5,503 bases of DNA from DAISJD01 sp036821645 (GCA_036821645.1 DAISJD010000172.1:1-5503), one strand, 5' to 3'; positions 1-4,722 are shown, counted from the stretch's first letter. Notes: a model not told the origin generated them from the letters alone. Numbers and translations: made by a program.

Positions 1-334
1 GTGTTGCAGCAGGGGCTGTCGCGGTTTTTTGCTCTGGCGTCGGCACCGGCCCTGAAGCCACCTTTTGTCCACCGCCGTCGGACAGAGTAAAGACATAGCC
101 GAGCACGGCAATCACGGCGATCGCGGCAACGCCGACCCCGGCATAGAGCCCCGTTTTACTGGTGCCTTTGCTCTGCTCTTTCGCGGTGCCGGAAGGGCCA
201 GAGAGGGCAATTAAAGGACGCGCGCATTCCGGACATTTTGAAGACGCCCCATCATCGGACATGACGACCCGCTGACGACTGTCTGCGATCGAGCAATTTC
301 CGATATTAGGGCATACACCATGACGTTCTCCCAT
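1..334 (-). CDS. Zinc-ribbon, single-membrane-helix protein (N-terminal part; possible PstS/OmpA-type protein)
   Basis: The reading frame is open from ATG at 334 down to the left edge, so the first 111 codons are visible and the C-terminal part lies outside the window. AGAGGG ends about 7 bases before this ATG and supports the start. Residues 8-37 hold C8-x5-C14 and C34-P-E-C37, a spacing that suggests a small cytoplasmic zinc ribbon. Residues 62-84 form one hydrophobic helix (starting GLYAGVGVAA), followed by a Gly/Pro/Thr/Ala-rich linker, presumably periplasmic. This layout, with the CPNxxNCxxAD and CPEC signatures, reminds me of alphaproteobacterial proteins annotated as phosphate-binding/OmpA family, where a PstS-like and an OmpA-like domain follow the linker. 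That assignment is from memory and inference, because none of the periplasmic domain is visible. The gene diverges from the Fur-controlled gene at 986, across a long AT-rich gap. Confidence 0.72.
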   Translation of the reverse strand, partial: MGERHGVCPNIGNCSIADSRQRVVMSDDGASSKCPECARPLIALSGPSGTAKEQSKGTSKTGLYAGVGVAAIAVIAVLGYVFTLSDGGGQKVASGPVPTPEQKTATAPAAT

Positions 335-927
335 TTCGCGACCCTCTTTGCCTTAGTTTATCAATGCCATTCTCGGCTATACGATTTTACAAAAACCTAA
401 ATCCGACCCGCTCATAATGCACCGTTTTAATGTTAATTTTCAATAACCGATGAAACGAAAATGCGGCTCTGTGAAAAATATTGCTCATTGCGGTAAAATT
501 ACAAATACAAGAGAATTGTTTGCAAGCTAATGGTCGGCATTCTGCGTAATTTTACTAATCTTTGGTTGAAATAAAATATGTTCATTTTTAATCATTATAA
601 AATAATTCTAACTTACATTTTTAAGCATAATAAGTTAAGCGCATTTTAAAAATTATTTAAAATTTATTCGGAAAATTTTCAATTAAAAAATATTAAATTT
701 ATGATTAAAATATGATTTTAAATAAAAAACCATGAAAAAAAATGCAACTTTGAATGTAACATTTGTTTTTATTTATTGTAAAAGATAAATTAATTATTAT
801 TTATTAATTTTGTATCGATAATGATTTTTAATTTTTATGTTACACTTAAAGTTAACTATGCATGAGGTGACCATTGACGGCTGACTTTGTCCGATGGTGA
901 TCGGATGACGACGGGGAGACAAAATTA
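335..927. other. Long intergenic region with extreme AT-rich core
   Basis: There is no credible gene here. It separates the divergent genes starting at 334 (minus) and 986 (plus). The core 601-840 contains 33 G or C in 240 bases by hand count (about 14%), with many A- and T-tracts, whereas flanking coding DNA is clearly GC-richer. The longest tempting peptide (ATG at 732, 18 codons) lacks a ribosome-binding site. A small palindrome AATGTAACATT occurs near 753-763, and a GATAATGAT half-site of Fur type lies at 817-825. Possible roles are a bent or easily melted promoter-distal region, or a target for an AT-binding nucleoid protein. None of these can be chosen from sequence alone. Confidence 0.8.
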
Positions 928-956
928 ATATTGATAGTGATAATCATTATCAATAT
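928..956. promoter_or_regulatory. Fur box (ferric uptake regulator operator)
   Basis: GATAGTGATAATCATTATC at 933-951 matches the classical 19-bp Fur consensus GATAATGATAATCATTATC at 18 of 19 positions. Symmetry extends further: 928-956 is an odd-length palindrome centred on 942 in which 13 of 14 base pairs match, the only break being 937/947. It lies between, and overlaps, the -35 and -10 elements of the promoter for the gene at 986. Fe(II)-Fur bound here would be expected to block RNA polymerase, giving expression under iron limitation. The match to the enterobacterial-type consensus is strong. In some alphaproteobacteria the Fur homologue is Mur or iron is sensed by Irr, so the identity of the regulator remains an inference. 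Confidence 0.9.
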
Positions 957-959
957 AGT
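931..959 (+). promoter_or_regulatory. Sigma-70-type promoter of the Fur-controlled gene
   Basis: TTGATA at 931-936 (5 of 6 to TTGACA) is followed after exactly 17 bases by TATAGT at 954-959 (5 of 6 to TATAAT). The predicted transcription start is around 966, leaving a leader of about 20 bases that contains AGGAGGAGG at 972-980. The Fur palindrome fills the spacer and overlaps both hexamers, which fits repression by occlusion. Confidence 0.75.
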
Positions 960-985
960 CGGATTGTGTTCAGGAGGAGGTCGCG

Positions 986-1528
986 ATGATACATCTGTCC
1001 CCGGTAAAAAATTTTCAGCCGCTCGATCCCCATCAACAGGTCGAAGCCAACTTGCTCGAAATTTTGCGCTATCTCGTGCAGGATTCGTCATCGTGCCGCG
1101 CGGCACAATCCATGTCACACGATGACGGGCCCGATCGACCGGGCATGATCCCTTATGGGCTGTTCTTGAATTGGCTACGAATCGCGGGCAGGCATCATCT
1201 TTATTTCGGTCATCCGGGCTCACCCGGTATGACCCGCGATGAGCGCCAAGTGATCGACACCTTGGCATCGGCACAAAATCATCATTGGGCTTTGTTAAAG
1301 GCGCATCTTAATTGGCTGGCCGAAAGCCATGCCCATCCCGCCCTGACGGCGACATCCGTCGCGATCGGCCGCCTGCTTGGCAATGCGGGGCAGTTTTTAA
1401 TGATGCCGCGCCCGGCCGTTACGATTCCCCATCAACAACCCTGGCGCCTGCGCTTGGTGTGCGAGCCGGTCCAAAAGATGCCAAGGCCCCTGTTCGTGTC
1501 CCAAGGGCATCATCAAAACCAAGCCTAA
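986..1528 (+). CDS. Fur-controlled His-rich protein of unknown function
   Basis: This ORF encodes 180 aa and I do not recognise its family. The ATG at 986 is well supported by AGGAGGAGG (972-980) five bases upstream and by a good promoter with a Fur box just before it, so the gene is real and probably expressed under low iron. The protein has no signal peptide and no obvious membrane helix, so it is probably cytoplasmic. It is rich in histidine, with HH pairs near residues 71-72 and 98-99 and again near the C-terminus, and it has several tryptophans. It looks mainly helical; the region around residues 80-135 (TRDERQVIDTLASAQ... then AHLNWLAE) could be a compact helical domain. Its role in iron, haem or siderophore handling is inferred from regulation only. 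It is monocistronic: a bidirectional terminator follows and the next gene converges on it. Confidence 0.8.
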   Translation: MIHLSPVKNFQPLDPHQQVEANLLEILRYLVQDSSSCRAAQSMSHDDGPDRPGMIPYGLFLNWLRIAGRHHLYFGHPGSPGMTRDERQVIDTLASAQNHHWALLKAHLNWLAESHAHPALTATSVAIGRLLGNAGQFLMMPRPAVTIPHQQPWRLRLVCEPVQKMPRPLFVSQGHHQNQA

Positions 1529-1595
1529 ACCGGTTCCAATCGCCGGGTGCTACCGATTTTCATGCGCCCTTCATGCCGGTCAGATTCATGAAAAA

Positions 1596-1622
1596 ACCGG
1601 AACTGCCTGGGGCAGTTCCGGT
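1596..1622. terminator. Bidirectional Rho-independent terminator
   Basis: A perfect 12-bp stem, ACCGGAACTGCC (1596-1607) with GGCAGTTCCGGT (1611-1622), closes a 3-base loop. On the plus strand it is followed by ATCCTTTTT, and on the minus strand directly by six T (the A-run at 1591-1596). It therefore serves both the Fur-controlled gene ending at 1528 and the convergent flagellin gene ending at 1674. Confidence 0.92.
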
Positions 1623-1673
1623 ATCCTTTTTCCCCTGACCGAACTGGGGATCTGCATCATTGGATCGTGTTGA

Positions 1674-2621
1674 TTACCGCAGCAGGGACAAGATCGATTG
1701 ATTCTGTGAGCCCGCCGTCGACAATGAAGAAATCCCGAGTTGCTGGCGCAATTGCAGGGCTTGGGAATTTGCCGCTTCGGTATTGAGATCGGCCAGCGTC
1801 AACTTATCGCTCGCCGTTTGCAGGACGTTCGAATAATTGGTGCTGAAGGTCGAACGAGACTTCAGAATGGCGACGTTGGTACCAAGGGCCGAGGAAACAC
1901 CGCGCAACTGACTGATCGCGGCATCGATGGCCTTCGAGGTTTGGGCAAAAATCGCCTGGGCGATCGTAGCCTTGATCGTGGTCGTGCCGTTTTGCGTGTC
2001 GAGTTGCGAGAAGCCGGTTACCGCATTGGTCGCGGTTCCGTCATTGACAAGCGCGCTGAATGTCAGCGACCCGTCGGACTTGAACACGGCAGTCGATTGG
2101 GTGAACAAGGTCCGCGACGAACCGGATGTGGTCGCCGTCAAGTTAAAACCGCTGATCGTGAAGGTTGCAGCGGTACGTTCCGAGAACTGGGTGGTCAGGG
2201 TGGAAGAAGACGAGGTCAGGATGTTCAGACCCTGAAAGGACGTATCCTTGACAACCTGGGCCAATTGCTTGGCGATATCTTTGAACTGCTGCGTTGCTGC
2301 AACCCGTTGGTTGGTTTGAGCCCCTTGTGCGGTGCTGAGAACACCTTTGAGCTGCTTCAACAAACCGTCAACGGCACTGGTACCCTGCAAGGCGGCACTC
2401 ACAGCCTGAACCGATTGGTCCGTATCGTTTTTGCGGTTCAGAATGTCGCTGGAACGGTTGGTGAGGGATTGAGAGCGGAAGAAGGCAACGGCGTCGTCGG
2501 TGACGGAGTTGACTTTTTTGCCGGAATTCAAACGGCTTTGCGTTTGATTGAAAAGATCGCTGACGCCAGACAGGGTGAGCAGGGTCGACCGCTGCGCAGC
2601 GGTTAAGGTAATACCGGACAT
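1674..2621 (-). CDS. Flagellin, copy 1 (downstream tandem copy)
   Basis: This encodes a 315-aa flagellar filament subunit, exported through the flagellar type III apparatus and polymerised outside the cell. AAGGAG at 2633-2628 sits six bases before the ATG at 2621. The N-terminal D0/D1 region (about residues 1-140) contains MSGITLTAAQRSTLLTL and the typical LNSGKKVNSVTDDAVAFFRS segment. The C-terminal D1/D0 region (about 225-315) ends in LRQQLGISSL...QSILSLLR. The middle (about 136-215) is Ser/Thr-rich and short, so there is little room for a large surface domain. There are no cysteines. It is 93% identical to the copy at 3219-4166 (22 differences, 18 of them in residues 19-102). Residues 159-241 are encoded by DNA identical to the other copy. 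It has its own promoter and terminator, so it is probably not dependent on read-through from copy 2. I leave the symbol empty because flagellin names (fla, flj, laf) cannot be assigned from this alone. Confidence 0.97.
   Translation of the reverse strand: MSGITLTAAQRSTLLTLSGVSDLFNQTQSRLNSGKKVNSVTDDAVAFFRSQSLTNRSSDILNRKNDTDQSVQAVSAALQGTSAVDGLLKQLKGVLSTAQGAQTNQRVAATQQFKDIAKQLAQVVKDTSFQGLNILTSSSSTLTTQFSERTAATFTISGFNLTATTSGSSRTLFTQSTAVFKSDGSLTFSALVNDGTATNAVTGFSQLDTQNGTTTIKATIAQAIFAQTSKAIDAAISQLRGVSSALGTNVAILKSRSTFSTNYSNVLQTASDKLTLADLNTEAANSQALQLRQQLGISSLSTAGSQNQSILSLLR
1899..2147. repeat. 249-bp block identical to 3444-3692
   Basis: By direct comparison at an offset of 1545 bases, this block inside flagellin copy 1 (codons about 159-241) shows no mismatch to 3444-3692. 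The bounding mismatches are at 1898/3443 and 2148/3693. The adjoining 225 bp (1674-1898 against 3219-3443) carry 34 mismatches, so identity breaks off sharply, as expected for a gene-conversion tract. Confidence 0.85.
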
Positions 2622-2658
2622 GTTAGTCTCCTTTAAGGATAGGGCGTCGTTTTATGAC
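2622..2658 (-). promoter_or_regulatory. Conserved flagellin mRNA leader, copy 1
   Basis: Two blocks are shared with the leader of copy 2: GTCATAAAACGACG (2658-2645, minus sense) and ATCCTTAAAGGAG (2640-2628), separated by 4 bases here and 5 in copy 2. The second block contains the Shine-Dalgarno sequence inside a small dyad (TCCTT-A-AAGGA). Conservation beyond the ribosome-binding site suggests a role in translation or mRNA stability. Flagellin leaders are targets of FlbT in some alphaproteobacteria, but no FlbT evidence is in this window. Confidence 0.5.
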
Positions 2659-2743
2659 AGGCGACCCGATTCAGGGGCCACCATGATGTCCAGACTGCGT
2701 GAAACGGTGCTTTGACCGTCGTTAAACAATCTGAAACCACGCC

Positions 2744-2771
2744 ATTCTATCGCGCAGCCAGTCATTTTCAA
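2744..2771 (-). promoter_or_regulatory. Predicted promoter of flagellin copy 1
   Basis: Reading the minus strand, TTGAAA (2771-2766) and TAGAAT (2749-2744), each 5 of 6 to the sigma-70 hexamers, are separated by 16 bases. The predicted start is near 2737, giving a leader of about 115 bases. I found no convincing sigma-54 (GG-N10-GC) or sigma-28 element in this upstream region. The same hexamer style and position relative to upstream palindromes recurs at copy 2. Confidence 0.5.
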
Positions 2772-2779
2772 GCGCAACA

Positions 2780-2815
2780 GGCAAAATTTGCCCAGTAAGG
2801 CGGCAAAATTTGCCG
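2780..2815. promoter_or_regulatory. Paired palindromic operators upstream of flagellin copy 1
   Basis: There are two perfect copies of the 13-bp palindrome GGCAAAATTTGCC, at 2780-2792 and 2802-2814; the second extends to CGGCAAAATTTGCCG (2801-2815). Their centres (2786 and 2808) are 22 bp apart, about two helical turns, and lie about 49 and 71 bp upstream of the predicted start, directly above the -35 element. This is the geometry of activator sites. Related sites occur at the same positions before copy 2. The cognate regulator is unknown. Confidence 0.65.
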
Positions 2816-3168
2816 AGCATTCGAGATAAATTGAAAGCTGTTGTCGCAAGGCCGACAGTGGTCGCCCTGTGTACCGGGGCTTTTTTCACTTAAAGCTTTG
2901 ATAACCAAGAAATCTCACAAGTGTGATGAGGGCGGTTTTTGCAGGCCGCAGCGATCGCGGTCCGTTTGGTCAAACGACCGAAGAGATCGTTTGGAACCAG
3001 TCATTCCGGCAAAAAATCATCAAGATGGCCGCAGGCAGGAGGGAATCGACGAATACTGGGATCCGGTCGCCGCACTATTAACGGGGCAGATTTTGAAGTC
3101 GGCGCGGCTGCTGCAGATCATGGTGAAGCGTTTTTATGGAGATGTACTGCCGAAAGGACAAAAAGAAA
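2816..3168. other. Intergenic region between the two flagellin genes
   Basis: No supported gene was found. Reading frames here run antisense into flagellin copy 2 or across the palindromic operators, lack ribosome-binding sites and show no recognisable motifs. Visible small structures are a weak GC hairpin followed by six T at about 2871-2886 (plus strand) and a hairpin with one bulge at 2959-2980 (CGGTCCGTTTG against CAAACGACCG). A single half-site GGCAAAAAA sits at 3008-3016. The right end is the T-rich tail of the copy 2 terminator. Confidence 0.6.
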
Positions 3169-3191
3169 TGGCCCCGGAAAATCCGGGGCCA
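3152..3191 (-). terminator. Rho-independent terminator of flagellin copy 2
   Basis: A 10-bp perfect stem, TGGCCCCGGA (3169-3178) with TCCGGGGCCA (3182-3191), closes a 3-base loop. On the minus strand it is followed by TTTCTTTTTGTCC. It begins 27 bases past the stop codon of flagellin copy 2 and separates the transcription of the two flagellin genes. Confidence 0.9.
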
Positions 3192-3218
3192 TCCGTTGCG
3201 ATCGATTGTATCCGGCGA

Positions 3219-4166
3219 TTACCGGAGCAGGGACAGAATGGATTGGTTCTGCGAGCCGGCGGTCGATAGCGAGGAAACACCCAATTGTTGGCGCAACTGA
3301 AGGGCCTGGGAATTAGCCGCTTCGGTATTGAGATCGGCCAGCGTCAACTTGTCGCTCGCGGTTTGCAGCACGTTCGAGTAGTTCGAACTGAAACTGGACC
3401 GAGACTTCAGAATGGCGACGTTGGTACCAAGGGCCGAGGAAATACCGCGCAACTGACTGATCGCGGCATCGATGGCCTTCGAGGTTTGGGCAAAAATCGC
3501 CTGGGCGATCGTAGCCTTGATCGTGGTCGTGCCGTTTTGCGTGTCGAGTTGCGAGAAGCCGGTTACCGCATTGGTCGCGGTTCCGTCATTGACAAGCGCG
3601 CTGAATGTCAGCGACCCGTCGGACTTGAACACGGCAGTCGATTGGGTGAACAAGGTCCGCGACGAACCGGATGTGGTCGCCGTCAAGTTAAAGCCGCTGA
3701 TCGTGAAGGTGGCGGCCGTGCGTTCAGAGAATTGGGTGGTCAGGGTGGAAGAAGACGAGGTCAGGATGTTCAGGCCCTGAAACGACGTATCCTTGACGAC
3801 CTGGGCCAATTGCTTGGCAATGTCTTTGAACTGTTGTGTTGCCGCAACCCGCTGGTTGGTCAAGCTGCCTTGGGCGTTGTTGAGAACACCTTTGAGCTGC
3901 TTCAACAAACCGTCGACGGCGCTTGCGCCCTGTAAGGCGGACGTCACAGACGAGATTGACTGTTCAGTATCTTTTTTGCGATTGAGAATGTCGCTGGACC
4001 GATCGGTCAAAGCGGCGGACCGGAAGAAGGCAACGGCGTCGTCGGTGACGGAGTTGACTTTTTTACCGGAATTCAAACGGTTCTGCGTCTGACTGAACAG
4101 ATCGCTAACGTTCGACAGGGTGAGCAGGGTCGACCGCTGTGCAGCGGTAAGGGTAATACCAGACAT
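3219..4166 (-). CDS. Flagellin, copy 2 (upstream tandem copy)
   Basis: This is a 315-aa filament subunit, homologous end to end with the flagellin at 1674-2621. I start it at ATG 4166, where AAGGAG (4178-4173) lies six bases upstream, as in copy 1. The frame stays open to an ATG at 4238, but those 24 extra codons coincide with the conserved non-coding leader, so the longer start is rejected. N-terminal (about 1-140) and C-terminal (about 225-315) flagellin regions are complete, and the Ser/Thr-rich middle is identical in protein to copy 1 from residue 103 to 241. Differences concentrate in residues 19-102 (for example positions 51-52, AA here and QS in copy 1, and 71-76, ISSVTS here and VQAVSA there). 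It is encoded upstream of copy 1 on the same strand and is likely its duplicate. It has its own promoter, three upstream palindromes and a strong terminator. There are no cysteines. Confidence 0.97.
   Translation of the reverse strand: MSGITLTAAQRSTLLTLSNVSDLFSQTQNRLNSGKKVNSVTDDAVAFFRSAALTDRSSDILNRKKDTEQSISSVTSALQGASAVDGLLKQLKGVLNNAQGSLTNQRVAATQQFKDIAKQLAQVVKDTSFQGLNILTSSSSTLTTQFSERTAATFTISGFNLTATTSGSSRTLFTQSTAVFKSDGSLTFSALVNDGTATNAVTGFSQLDTQNGTTTIKATIAQAIFAQTSKAIDAAISQLRGISSALGTNVAILKSRSSFSSNYSNVLQTASDKLTLADLNTEAANSQALQLRQQLGVSSLSTAGSQNQSILSLLR
3444..3692. repeat. 249-bp block identical to 1899-2147
   Basis: This is the partner of the identical block in flagellin copy 1 and covers codons about 159-241. 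Beyond 3692 synonymous mismatches return at roughly one base in ten although the protein (residues 103-158) stays identical. Amino-acid conservation alone therefore does not explain the perfect DNA match inside the block. Confidence 0.85.
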
Positions 4167-4204
4167 GTGAGGCTCCTTTAAGGATGCAAACGTCGTTTTA
4201 TGAC
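4167..4204 (-). promoter_or_regulatory. Conserved flagellin mRNA leader, copy 2
   Basis: It carries the same two blocks as the copy 1 leader: GTCATAAAACGACG (4204-4191, minus sense) and ATCCTTAAAGGAG (4185-4173) with the Shine-Dalgarno sequence. Here the upstream block can form a small hairpin (GTCG...CGAC). A CCGGC...GCCGG dyad (4207-4211 with 4223-4227) lies just before it. Confidence 0.5.
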
Positions 4205-4286
4205 GACCGGCCCGTTTCATAAGCCGGAACCCAAGCAAATTTCTGTTGGTGCTTTAGCGCCGTGACAGTTCTGCTTGATTGAGTTA

Positions 4287-4314
4287 AGCCTACACCGGGT
4301 TTTATAAAATGCAA
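4287..4314 (-). promoter_or_regulatory. Predicted promoter of flagellin copy 2
   Basis: On the minus strand TTGCAT (4314-4309) and TAGGCT (4292-4287) are separated by 16 bases, the same spacing and TTG/TAG style as copy 1. The hexamers are weak (4 of 6 and 3 of 6), as expected for an activator-dependent promoter. The predicted start is near 4280. An alternative is TTGCCG (4328-4323), 16 bases, TATAAA (4306-4301), which has a better -10 but overlaps the nearest palindrome. No sigma-54 element was found. Confidence 0.4.
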
Positions 4315-4323
4315 GAATGAATC

Positions 4324-4387
4324 GGCAAAAAATGCCGGTCAGTGGGCAAAAATTGCATCAAATTTTATCTATCAGCAAAAATTGCCG
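4324..4387. promoter_or_regulatory. Three palindrome-like operators upstream of flagellin copy 2
   Basis: The sites are GGCAAAAAATGCC (4324-4336), GGCAAAAATTGCA (4345-4357) and AGCAAAAATTGCC (4374-4386). Their centres are at 4330, 4351 and 4380, about 50, 71 and 100 bp upstream of the predicted start. The first two match the positions of the perfect palindromes before copy 1. These copies are degenerate, which may mean weaker or differently tuned binding. Confidence 0.6.
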
Positions 4388-4497
4388 ACCTCCCCCTGAA
4401 ATACGTTATTTTGTGTATATTAAGAAAGAATTAGGGTTAATTTTAAGTGTTCGTTGGGTCTAGGCGGTCCAAATGCAGTAGGAAGTTCTTTTTTTAG

Positions 4498-4669
4498 GAA
4501 AAAAAACCTGGGAAAACGCATCGTTTCATTGAAACGAATAGTTTTTTCCCAGGTCAAAGTGGTCATCGTCTTCAGGAGAGATAAAACACATCACAGCATC
4601 GTCGCAGGGGATCGCCCCCTTATGACGACAAGATTTGATGCAATACGCACGCCAAAAAAGAAGCTTTGG
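4498..4669 (-). ncRNA. Candidate small RNA, about 170 nt
   Basis: On the minus strand a sigma-70-type promoter (4704-4675) is followed by about 170 bases without a credible reading frame, ending in a strong hairpin with eight T. That is the signature of a stand-alone small RNA. Predicted structure from the 5' end: a 7-bp hairpin CGCCAAA...TTTGGCG (4671-4650), a short GGGG-loop-CCCC hairpin (4618-4607), then an apparently unpaired stretch containing TCTCTCCTG (4581-4573), then the terminator. The CU-rich stretch is complementary to Shine-Dalgarno-like AGGAGA and CAGGAG, which occur before flagellin copy 1 and the Fur-controlled gene respectively. Such pairing is short and common, so targets are speculative. 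The RNA is antisense to the region upstream of mobA. The alternative is that the terminator serves some other minus-strand transcript. Confidence 0.45.
4499..4554 (-). terminator. Two-tiered hairpin terminator on the minus strand
   Basis: The outer stem ACCTGGGAAAA (4506-4516) pairs with TTTTCCCAGGT (4544-4554). An inner stem TCGTTTC (4521-4527) pairs with GAAACGA (4531-4537) around a 3-base loop. On the minus strand the stem is followed at once by eight T (A-run 4499-4506). On the plus strand no T-run follows, so the orientation is minus. No protein gene on the minus strand ends here within the window, which is why I link it to a candidate small RNA. Confidence 0.75.
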
Positions 4670-4674
4670 CGACG

Positions 4675-4704
4675 ATTATCGCGATGATCATCATGGGGGG
4701 TCAA
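4675..4704 (-). promoter_or_regulatory. Predicted promoter of the candidate small RNA
   Basis: On the minus strand TTGACC (4704-4699) and GATAAT (4680-4675), each 5 of 6 to consensus, are separated by 18 bases. The predicted start is near 4669, about 115 bases before the terminator hairpin. The -35 element sits at the centre of the inverted repeat 4680-4722. Confidence 0.45.
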
Positions 4705-4722
4705 CGCATGCTGATCATCGCG
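4680..4722. repeat. 11-bp perfect inverted repeat, possible operator
   Basis: CGCGATGATCA (4680-4690) and TGATCATCGCG (4712-4722) are exact reverse complements separated by 21 bases. The repeat brackets the -35 element of the predicted small-RNA promoter, with centre-to-centre distance of 32 bp, about three helical turns, as expected for two dimers or a looped operator. On the plus strand it could instead form a hairpin in the mRNA upstream of mobA. Confidence 0.5.

Noticed and set aside
732..788. 18-codon peptide in the AT-rich island
   Set aside because: No ribosome-binding site and composition no different from the surrounding AT-rich non-coding DNA.
852..1274. Minus-strand frame overlapping the Fur box and the start of the gene at 986
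   Set aside because: It would place the Fur box and promoter inside a coding region, and its product looks like a low-complexity shadow of the plus-strand gene.
1740..2606. Long plus-strand frames antisense to both flagellins (also 3285-3935)
   Set aside because: They mirror flagellin codon bias (Arg/Gly-rich translation) and are duplicated only because the sense genes are; no start signals.
2688..2714. Sigma-28 promoter starting at the CAAAGCACC/TAAAGCACC block shared by both flagellins
   Set aside because: The block is shared (2714-2706 and 4256-4248), but no GCCGATAA-like -10 follows at the right distance in either gene.
2780..2815. Sigma-54 promoter reading of the GGCAAATTTTGCC motifs
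   Set aside because: GG and GC are 8-9 bases apart, not the required 10, and the perfect symmetry fits a dimer operator better.
2871..2886. Plus-strand terminator-like hairpin followed by six T
   Set aside because: Only about four stem base pairs (GCCC/GGGC) and no plus-strand gene to terminate.
2841..3316. Plus-strand reading frames between and across the flagellins
   Set aside because: They run antisense into flagellin copy 2, lack ribosome-binding sites and show no protein-like motifs.
4167..4238. Extended start of flagellin copy 2 (24 more codons)
   Set aside because: These bases align with the non-coding leader of copy 1 and contain the Shine-Dalgarno sequence; flagellins begin with MSGITLTAAQ here in both copies.
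4420..4434. CtrA-like site TTAA-N7-TTAG
   Set aside because: Seven of eight positions match TTAA-N7-TTAA, and CtrA does affect motility in some Rhodospirillales, but the local AT-richness makes such hits likely by chance and it is about 140 bp upstream of the predicted flagellin start.
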